Shown here: positions 1 to 4,188 of the stretch, in pieces
Layout of the letters: every line of letters begins with the position of its first letter
How positions within the stretch are numbered: position 1 is the stretch's first letter
DNA from: Oscillibacter sp.
GTDB taxonomy: Bacteria > Bacillota > Clostridia > Oscillospirales > Oscillospiraceae
Length of the DNA: 5,064 nucleotides
Assembly: GCA_003539495.1 (NCBI GenBank)
Contig: DPPB01000026.1
Coordinates: 15,363-20,426, forward strand
Direction of reading: 5' to 3'
The notes under the pieces: generated by a model
What the model was told of the DNA's origin: nothing
Database searches by the model: none
Seen by the model: only the letters and a program-made list of their open reading frames with translations
Made by a program: the position numbers and the translations under genes

Positions 1-50
1 TCCACGGTCTGAAACCCCTGCGCTTTGTCCTTCCAGTTTTCGTAACTCAT
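1..50 (-). CDS. N-terminus of a gene similar at its start to the DUF2249 gene (partial)
   Basis: Only the first 16 complete codons are inside the window, starting at the ATG whose complement is at 48-50. They read MSYENWKDK followed by AQGFQTV. The first nine residues are identical to those of the neighbouring DUF2249 protein (start at 312), and 26 of the first 27 bases match, so at least the 5' end was duplicated. A strong ribosome binding site (AAAGGAG) lies just upstream, inside the last codons of the preceding gene, and the gap between the genes is only 4 bases. It is therefore almost certainly translated as the next gene of the same leftward operon and may be translationally coupled. Whether the rest is another DUF2249 domain or an unrelated protein cannot be seen, since the sequence diverges after residue 9. 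Confidence 0.75.
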   Translation of the reverse strand, partial: MSYENWKDKAQGFQTV

Positions 51-54
51 GCAG

Positions 55-312
55 TTATTCTCCTTTCCTCACTCGATAAAACCAGACGTGGTATTCGCTG
101 CTGCTCACCTTCTCCGTGTGACGCTCAAAGCCCATAAGGGCCAACACCGGGTACAGGGGGACAGGCTCGAAGGTCTGGATGATATGCAGTCCTTCGCCAT
201 TTTTCAGCGCGGCAGCCTTTGCCTTCAATGCGGGGAAGAAGTCCATCTTTTTGCCCCGCACGTCCATCACTTCAAATGTGCCGATTTTGTCCTTCCAGTT
301 TTCATAACTCAT
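55..312 (-). CDS. DUF2249 domain protein, 85 aa
   Basis: A small soluble protein with no signal peptide or membrane segment. After the N-terminal MSYENWKDK, residues 15-83 fit the DUF2249 pattern: a DVRG near the start (residues 17-20), an amphipathic helix, a GLHIIQTFEPVPLYP strand-turn (41-55), the helix end LALMGFE, and a final strand HVWFYRV. DUF2249 is a small alpha/beta fold of unknown biochemistry, often encoded near nitrosative-stress and anaerobic redox genes (family knowledge). The start is set at 312, where AAAGGAG sits 8 bases upstream; an in-frame extension to 387 would run through the rubredoxin gene and is rejected. It lies 25 bases after the rubredoxin gene in one leftward operon. 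Its C-terminal RKGE is encoded by bases that also form the ribosome binding site of the next gene. Confidence 0.85.
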   Translation of the reverse strand: MSYENWKDKIGTFEVMDVRGKKMDFFPALKAKAAALKNGEGLHIIQTFEPVPLYPVLALMGFERHTEKVSSSEYHVWFYRVRKGE

Positions 313-337
313 CGTCTTTACTCCTTTTGCAGAAAGC

Positions 338-493
338 TCACGCCTCCTCGAAGCTGTCCTTGCCCACGCCGCACAGGGGACATTCAAAGTCCTCCGGTAC
401 CTCGCTCCAGGGCGTTCCCGGCGCGATGCCGCCCTCGGGATACCCCGCGCTCTCGTCGTACTCCCAGCCGCAAACGGTGCAAACGTATTTCAT
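338..493 (-). CDS. Rubredoxin, 51 aa
   Basis: A cytoplasmic one-electron carrier with a single iron held by four cysteines. Both metal-binding loops are visible: CTVCG (C5, C8) and CPLCG (C38, C41). The rubredoxin landmarks KYVCTVCGWEYD, GIAPGTPW and VPEDFECPLCGVGKDSFE are all present. The length (51 aa) is normal for a stand-alone rubredoxin. The usual tryptophan before the second loop is a phenylalanine (DFECPLC), a common clostridial variant. AAAGGAG lies 7 bases before the ATG. The gene sits 30 bases after the 4Fe-4S gene and 25 before the DUF2249 gene, so it probably shares their transcript. Rubredoxins in anaerobes pass electrons to oxygen-, peroxide- or NO-reducing enzymes; no such partner is visible here, though it could lie further left. 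The gene is short and easily missed by automatic calling. Confidence 0.96.
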   Translation of the reverse strand: MKYVCTVCGWEYDESAGYPEGGIAPGTPWSEVPEDFECPLCGVGKDSFEEA

Positions 494-523
494 AATACTT
501 CTCCTTTCATATTCTCCTGTGTT

Positions 524-1237
524 TTACTCCTCCACCAGCCGGCCGTCCACCGTAACGGTGACCACCTGCCACGGGATGAACTTTTCGCTCTGCTGGAGTG
601 CCTTTTTCGCCGCCAGCTCCAGCCCGCCGCAGCAGGGTACCTCCATGCGGACGACGGTGACGCTCTTAATGTCGTTCTCCCGGATGATCTCCGTCAGCTT
701 TTCGGAATAGTCCACGCTGTCCAGTTTGGGGCAGCCCACGAGGGTGATGTGCCCCTTGATGAACCGCTCGTGAAAGGCGGCGTAGGCGTAGGCGGTGCAG
801 TCGGCGGCGATGAGGAGCCGCGCGCCGTCAAAATATGGCGCGTTCACCGGCACCAGCTTGATCTGCACCGGCCACTGGGACAGGCGGCTCGCCTGCTCAG
901 CGCGGGGTGCTTCCGCAGCGGGCGCGGTCTCGCGCTGAATGTTCCGGGACTGGCTGCCGGGGCAGCCGCAGGGCAGCGTCATGCCCTGCTCCTGCATTTT
1001 CCGCTGCTTGTTCTCCATGACGGCTTTTTCGTCGTAGGCGGCGGCCTCCCGCTCCACAAAGGTAATCGCCCCCGTGGGACAGGTGGGCAGGCAGTCCCCC
1101 AACCCGTCGCAGTAGTCGTCCCGCATCAGCTGCGCCTTGCCGTCCACCATGGCGATGGCGCCCTCGTGACACGCCTCGGCGCAGGCGCCGCAGCCGTTGC
1201 ACTTGTCCCTGTCGATCTCAATGATTCTCCGTACCAT
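524..1237 (-). CDS. Two-cluster 4Fe-4S ferredoxin-type protein, 237 aa
   Basis: An iron-sulfur protein made of an N-terminal ferredoxin domain and a larger C-terminal domain. Residues 1-62 hold a full first motif, C13-x2-C16-x2-C19-x3-C23, and a second motif, C43-x5-C49-x3-C53-P, in which the usual second cysteine is Leu46. A linker (about 65-125, Ala/Glu/Gln-rich) contains a CGCPGS element (C90, C92). The C-terminal domain (about 126-237) has AADCTAYAYAAF, VGCPKLD and VPCCGGLE, giving more cysteines (147, 169, 202, 203) that could bind another metal or cluster. This architecture is familiar from Clostridia, often near Crp/Fnr regulators and hybrid-cluster genes, but its reaction is unknown to me. 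It is first in a leftward operon with rubredoxin and DUF2249 genes, so an electron-transfer role is likely. The start is supported by AAGGAGG 8 bases upstream. Confidence 0.9.
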   Translation of the reverse strand: MVRRIIEIDRDKCNGCGACAEACHEGAIAMVDGKAQLMRDDYCDGLGDCLPTCPTGAITFVEREAAAYDEKAVMENKQRKMQEQGMTLPCGCPGSQSRNIQRETAPAAEAPRAEQASRLSQWPVQIKLVPVNAPYFDGARLLIAADCTAYAYAAFHERFIKGHITLVGCPKLDSVDYSEKLTEIIRENDIKSVTVVRMEVPCCGGLELAAKKALQQSEKFIPWQVVTVTVDGRLVEE

Positions 1238-1262
1238 ATTTTTGTCCTCCTTGCGGTTCTTC

Positions 1263-1291
1263 TTGACTTTGTGGCTTTATTTTACTATCAT
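1263..1291 (+). promoter_or_regulatory. Sigma-70-type promoter of the Crp/Fnr gene
   Basis: TTGACT (1263-1268), a 17-base spacer and TATCAT (1286-1291) are close to consensus. Transcription would begin near 1298, about 38 bases before the start codon at 1336. The -10 box overlaps the -10 box of the opposing ferredoxin promoter. Predicted by eye only. Confidence 0.65.
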
Positions 1292-1292
1292 A
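1287..1292 (-). promoter_or_regulatory. Candidate -10 box of the ferredoxin-rubredoxin operon
   Basis: On the minus strand TATGAT lies at 1292-1287, giving a predicted start near 1280 and a leader of roughly 43 bases before the ferredoxin ATG. The region 17 bases upstream (1310-1315) reads CGTGCC and is not a good -35; it falls inside the 14-base dyad at 1307-1320. A poor -35 replaced by a protein-binding dyad suggests an activator-dependent promoter, but this is inference. Confidence 0.45.
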
Positions 1293-1306
1293 ATTTATGA
1301 AAGTCT

Positions 1307-1320
1307 GTTGGCACGCCAAC
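1307..1320. promoter_or_regulatory. 14-base dyad, candidate Crp/Fnr-family operator
   Basis: The sequence GTTGGCACGCCAAC has perfect 6-base arms around 2 bases. Read as GTTGG-N4-CCAAC it has the 5-4-5 geometry of FNR-family sites (FNR itself uses TTGAT-N4-ATCAA). It lies in the predicted leader of the regulator gene, at about +10 to +23, and about 33 bases upstream of the predicted ferredoxin-operon start. Binding could repress the regulator while affecting the operon. An RNA hairpin role is an alternative. A related dyad occurs at 2092-2105. Confidence 0.5.
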
Positions 1321-1335
1321 GAAAAGGAGAAAAAT

Positions 1336-2004
1336 ATGCGGATCAATTTGGGGAACACCCCGCTTTTTCGCGGCATGACGGTGCCGGACATCGAAGAAAT
1401 GCTGCGCTGCCTGCGCGCCGCAGAGCGCACCTATAAAAAGGGCGCGGTCATCCTGCCGGAGGGGACGCCTACGGAGCAGCTGGGTGTGGTGCTGTCCGGC
1501 CGGGTCATCATCGAGATGGGGGACGTGTGGGGCAACAACAGCGTTCTCAGCAGCGTGGGCGCGGGCGGCATCTTTGCGGAGGCGTATGCCTGCGTGCCGG
1601 GTGAGCCTCTCATGGTCAACGTCACCGCCGCCGAGGACACGGAGGTGCTGCTATTGCACATCGGGCAGGTACTGGAGCCCTGCGCCAAGGTGTGTCCCCG
1701 CCACCTCCGGCTGCTGCGGAACCTGCTGACACTCTCCGCCGGGAAGAATTTGCAGCTCTCCCGCCGGGTGCTTCACACCTCGCCCAAGTCCATCCGCAAG
1801 CGGCTGCTGTCCTATTTCTCGGAGTGCATCAAGCGCACCGGCAGCTATGAATTCGACATACCCTACAACCGCCAGCAGCTGGCGGACTACCTGAACGTGG
1901 AGCGCAGCGCGCTGAGCAACGAGCTGTCCCTCATGCAGCGGGACGGGCTGATCCGGTATGAGAAAAACCACTTTGCCGTGACGGAGCAGTTAGGGCAGCG
2001 GTGA
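1336..2004 (+). CDS. Crp/Fnr-family transcriptional regulator, 222 aa
   Basis: A cytoplasmic DNA-binding regulator of typical family length. Residues about 8-120 form the cyclic-nucleotide-binding-type beta-roll (ILPEGTPTEQLGVVLSGRV; then GAGGIFAEAYACVPGEP). A dimerisation helix covers about 120-148, and a Crp-type winged helix-turn-helix about 172-217, with PYNRQQLADYLNVERSALS as the HTH core and GLIRYEKNHFAV as the wing. In the phosphate-binding cassette the arginine that contacts cAMP in Crp is not seen (the segment reads EPLMVNVTA), and there is no FNR-like N-terminal cysteine cluster, so neither cAMP nor a 4Fe-4S cluster is the obvious effector. The start is at 1336 because AAAGGAG lies 6 bases upstream; an ATG at 1297 in the same frame has no such site. 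It is divergent from the ferredoxin operon, which is its likely target. Confidence 0.92.
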   Translation: MRINLGNTPLFRGMTVPDIEEMLRCLRAAERTYKKGAVILPEGTPTEQLGVVLSGRVIIEMGDVWGNNSVLSSVGAGGIFAEAYACVPGEPLMVNVTAAEDTEVLLLHIGQVLEPCAKVCPRHLRLLRNLLTLSAGKNLQLSRRVLHTSPKSIRKRLLSYFSECIKRTGSYEFDIPYNRQQLADYLNVERSALSNELSLMQRDGLIRYEKNHFAVTEQLGQR

Positions 2005-2028
2005 AACAGGGAAGCGTGCAGCGTGGTA

Positions 2029-2084
2029 GGATGGTTCGCTTTTGTCGGCGTGTGCGCTATAAGTGTGCTGCGAACCGGCTTTTT
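2029..2084 (+). terminator. Possible terminator after the Crp/Fnr gene
   Basis: GGTTCGC (2033-2039) can pair with GCGAACC (2070-2076); a wobble and one further G-C pair extend the stem to 2079, and TTTTT follows at 2080-2084. The 30-base loop is long and has no convincing internal stem, so this is a weak call. Confidence 0.33.
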
Positions 2085-2088
2085 GAGA

Positions 2089-2108
2089 TTTGTTGACCTT
2101 TCAACGAA
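2089..2108. repeat. 20-base dyad related to the 1307-1320 site
   Basis: TTTGTTGA (2089-2096) pairs with TCAACGAA (2101-2108) around CCTT, with one G-T mismatch. Its core GTTGA-N4-TCAAC (2092-2105) shares the GTTG-N6-CAAC pattern of the dyad in front of the Crp/Fnr gene. It is followed by A residues, not T residues, on the plus strand, so it is not a rightward terminator. A weak promoter-like TTGACC (2094-2099) overlaps it. It may be a second binding site for the same regulator, or coincidence. Confidence 0.35.
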
Positions 2109-2208
2109 AAAATTTGGCTTAATTAGGCAAATAATACTCTGATGTACCAAAAAACGGCATAAATTTCCCTGTGACTATAAGTATATAGGCGGTTACACAT
2201 TTAGGATA

Positions 2209-2237
2209 TTAAAACATGAGCAAAATGCACATACAAT
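2209..2237 (+). promoter_or_regulatory. Candidate promoter of the XRE gene
   Basis: TTAAAA (2209-2214), a 17-base spacer and TACAAT (2232-2237) match sigma-70 boxes at four and five of six positions. The predicted start, near 2244, is about 33 bases before the ATG at 2277. The rest of 2005-2276 contains the possible terminator, the dyad at 2089-2108 and no gene that I can see. Confidence 0.4.
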
Positions 2238-2276
2238 ACAAGTTAAGAACACTTCATCTGCAGGAGACTTGTTTGT

Positions 2277-2483
2277 ATGATAGACTACGCATTTATAGGC
2301 GCGCGGCTCAAGGAAGCGCGCATACGGAAAAACCTGACGCAGGAGCAGCTGGCTGCAATGACTGATGTGGGGTCTACACATATCAGCCATATTGAAACCG
2401 GCATGACGATTCCCAGCACAAAGCTGCTTGTGCAAATGATGAATATTCTGGACTGTGATCCCGCCGAGGTGCTGTGCATCTAG
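2277..2483 (+). CDS. Short XRE-family helix-turn-helix protein, 68 aa
   Basis: A small cytoplasmic DNA-binding protein. Residues 7-62 are a Cro/C1-type HTH_3 domain: FIGARLKEARIRKNLTQEQL forms helices 1-2, LAAMTDVGSTHISHIETG holds the recognition helix, and the IPSTKLLVQMMNILDCDPAEVL end closes the domain. AGGAGA lies 9 bases before the ATG. Similar clostridial proteins usually run to roughly 105-110 residues, with about 40 further residues after the VLC position; here a TAG follows two codons later, so the protein looks C-terminally truncated. The following reading frame overlaps it by 10 bases in another phase. The DNA-binding domain is complete, so it may still act as a small repressor, possibly of itself. 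No target site is certain. Confidence 0.8.
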   Translation: MIDYAFIGARLKEARIRKNLTQEQLAAMTDVGSTHISHIETGMTIPSTKLLVQMMNILDCDPAEVLCI

Positions 2484-2935
2484 CATCAGATGCAAGAGAA
2501 GAATTAGCTGATAAAATTGAATATGCATTTAGACGCCAAAGAGAACTGAAGCGCGCTGTGCCGTTGACGGCGTTCGGGGAAATCAAATATTGCGCCTTTA
2601 TATCTATGCCTGGTATAATTCAGTATCCAATTCAGGAACAGATTGATTATGCTTATGCTGCTGCATCCAGAAACGAAAAAATCCCTGTTATGTGGATTTC
2701 ACTGGAGTACGATGAAAAAAACAAATTAGTTTCCGCAGAAGGAAAGAAGTGATTCTTTTCAGACCTGAAGGGGGACGATATAGAACGCATCCGGCGTATA
2801 GGATGTGTGAAGGCGCAGGACTGGGTTTTGCAATACAAAATGGTCCATGGGAAAATAGGGCGAAACGACTACTGCCCATGCGGAAGCGGAAAGAAGTACA
2901 AATTCTGCTGCATTGAAATCCAGCAATTTAAATAG
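2474..2935 (+). pseudogene. Broken SEC-C motif gene with in-frame TGA
   Basis: One frame runs from a GTG at 2474 to a TGA at 2750-2752 (92 codons), then continues in the same phase for another 60 codons to TAG at 2933-2935. The second part ends with GRNDYCPCGSGKKYKFCC, a SEC-C zinc-binding motif (CxCx8CC) of the kind found at the end of SecA and many unrelated proteins. The first part (IKYCAFISMPGIIQYP, NEKIPVMWISLEYDEKN) is coding-like but I do not recognise it. The frame opens only at 2459, inside the end of the XRE gene, with no well-spaced ribosome binding site (GAGGT is just 3 bases before the GTG). The best reading is a gene fragment that has lost its own start and gained a nonsense codon. 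Alternatives are a coupled 92-residue protein plus a separate remnant, or a sequencing error at the TGA. Confidence 0.6.
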
Positions 2936-3005
2936 GACAAAGAGACAGAGCATTGATGCTTGGACTGTGTTGCCTTAGATACTAAGATTAATCTGTTTTC
3001 CGTTT

Positions 3006-3034
3006 TTCAAATTTCATACTTTTTGCAATATAAT
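3006..3034 (+). promoter_or_regulatory. Sigma-70-type promoter of the nuclease gene
   Basis: TTCAAA (3006-3011), a 17-base spacer and a perfect TATAAT (3029-3034) predict a start near 3041. That leaves a leader of about 138 bases before the preferred start codon at 3179. The rest of 2936-3178 shows no other gene, only short AT-rich palindromes. Confidence 0.6.
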
Positions 3035-3160
3035 GCGATTGAGAAACAAAGAGTGAAATAGGGCGTTACTTCTATCTTGAAGATTTTTAGTTGGATGGAG
3101 GGTGTCGTATTTAACTTAAGACTATCAATTCACTGCTATAACAGAGCGGAAAATTACATT

Positions 3161-3166
3161 AGGAGG
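3161..3166 (+). promoter_or_regulatory. Ribosome binding site that decides the nuclease start
   Basis: AGGAGG lies 12 bases before the ATG at 3179. The spacing is long but the match is perfect. The alternative starts in the same frame (TTG at 3077, ATG at 3095) lack a comparable site. The conserved nuclease fold also begins right after 3179. Confidence 0.55.
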
Positions 3167-3178
3167 GATATATCATCT

Positions 3179-4117
3179 ATGGGACCTGGAAAAGCATTCG
3201 AATTATTTGTTAAGCGTATCCTTATTCATATTGGATTTTCCGAAGTAGTATCTGACGGTTTGTATATCTATGATGGGGCTCCCGGTCAAATGATTCAGGG
3301 ACTGGGTGAGGCCCATAATGCAGATGTATTACTGGAGCCGCCAGTCCAAACCCCCTTCTATTCAAAGACAAGACTTCTTATCGAGTGCAAAGATTATAGG
3401 AAAAAGATTAGCCTTAATGTAGTAAGGAGTGCTCTCGGTTTGCGAGAAGATATCAACAATTTCAATATTGTCGATATGGCCGAATTGGCAACTCGCCGCC
3501 GCCAAAATCGTCGAGCAAATCCACCGGTTTTTGATAGATATTCCTACCAAGTCGCAATTGCGGCATTAGCCGGATTTACGACGCAAGCGCAAGAGTTTGC
3601 TGCTACATATCGAATTCCCCTGATTGAATTCAACAAACTTCCGTTTTGGAGCGCTTTTTGTCAGGCAATCGGATATGATAATTTTAATTTCAATTCCAGA
3701 AGAGTTAATTTTGATATGATTGATACTGAAAATCAGTTACTTGAATTAGCAGATAGAATCGGTCAGCGTATGGCGGTGGCAATTACAAATTCTGGGCAAA
3801 TGCTATTTTTGTACCATGTAACAGATGGACGCATCAATTTTAACGAATACTATTCGTTACATTGGGTGGATCCCCAAAAGCCTTGGATTTTAAGGTCTGG
3901 CCACGAAGAATATCTATTTCAGTTACCAGAAAGCATACTAAAAGAATGGTTAAATAAATCGACAGATGAGCTTGAAATGAAACGTGAGGCTATTAACTGT
4001 AAAGCCAATTTGCTTTCCAACATGGTAGTTTATTATACCGAGCATGGTCAACCAGTAATTAAGATGATATCTATTGATCGTTTCCAGTTGGAAGACGCGA
4101 TCAAACGTCTAAGGTAA
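3179..4117 (+). CDS. Mrr-like PD-(D/E)XK nuclease with unknown C-terminal domain, 312 aa
   Basis: A predicted DNA endonuclease. Residues about 3-155 form a restriction-endonuclease-like fold: PGKAFELFVKRILIHIGF with the helix glutamate E8, NADVLLE with the metal-binding D49, and LLIECKDY with the E69-x-K71 pair, followed by a helix and the strand IPLIEF. This set matches the PD-(D/E)XK nuclease signature of Mrr-type (type IV) enzymes. Residues about 165-312 (from YDNFNFNSRRVNFDM to EDAIKRLR) match no domain I recognise and could bind DNA or sense a partner. No methyltransferase, helicase or other restriction subunit is visible in the window, so it would act alone or with genes elsewhere. Base composition is clearly AT-richer than both flanks, suggesting transfer. 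If the upstream TTG at 3077 were used, the protein would be 346 aa with an unremarkable N-terminal extension. Confidence 0.8.
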   Translation: MGPGKAFELFVKRILIHIGFSEVVSDGLYIYDGAPGQMIQGLGEAHNADVLLEPPVQTPFYSKTRLLIECKDYRKKISLNVVRSALGLREDINNFNIVDMAELATRRRQNRRANPPVFDRYSYQVAIAALAGFTTQAQEFAATYRIPLIEFNKLPFWSAFCQAIGYDNFNFNSRRVNFDMIDTENQLLELADRIGQRMAVAITNSGQMLFLYHVTDGRINFNEYYSLHWVDPQKPWILRSGHEEYLFQLPESILKEWLNKSTDELEMKREAINCKANLLSNMVVYYTEHGQPVIKMISIDRFQLEDAIKRLR

Positions 4118-4138
4118 AAGCTCAGATTTTATATCGAA

Positions 4139-4186
4139 TTATCCCCGACATAGGTACCAATGAATTGACACCCATGTCGGGGATAA
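4139..4186. repeat. 48-base near-perfect palindrome next to the integrase
   Basis: Perfect 13-base arms TTATCCCCGACAT (4139-4151) and ATGTCGGGGATAA (4174-4186) flank a centre that is itself mostly symmetric: GGT (4153-4155) with ACC (4170-4172), and CAAT (4158-4161) with ATTG (4164-4167). In all 20 of 24 position pairs are complementary and only 2 bases lie at the centre. It ends 2 bases from the integrase stop codon and begins 21 bases after the nuclease stop. It could be a recombination or attachment-related site, or a terminator serving both converging genes, but neither side is followed by a good T-tract. Confidence 0.9.
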
Positions 4187-4188
4187 GT

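Noticed and set aside
49..710. Plus-strand open frames across the rubredoxin and DUF2249 genes
   Set aside because: They lie opposite two recognised proteins and translate to Ser/Pro/Arg-rich sequences without motifs.
749..1300. Long open frame on the plus strand opposite the 4Fe-4S gene
   Set aside because: It is a GC-rich mirror of a well-supported gene, with no domain, low-complexity composition and no ribosome binding site.
1297..1335. Upstream ATG at 1297 as start of the Crp/Fnr protein
   Set aside because: It falls at the predicted transcription start, has no ribosome binding site, and would translate the dyad and the real ribosome binding site.
2175..2188. Inverted repeat CTATA-N4-TATAG as an XRE operator
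   Set aside because: The arms are short, AT-rich and likely by chance in this composition; it is some 20 bases upstream of the candidate -35 and has no second copy.
2750..2752. TGA as a selenocysteine codon
   Set aside because: The neighbouring residues (EGKK before, FFSDL after) match no selenoprotein active site, and I see no stem-loop directly after the codon resembling a bacterial SECIS element.
2985..2994. Palindrome AGATTAATCT followed by T-rich sequence as a terminator
   Set aside because: It has no loop-forming GC stem and is a self-complementary AT-rich decamer of little significance.
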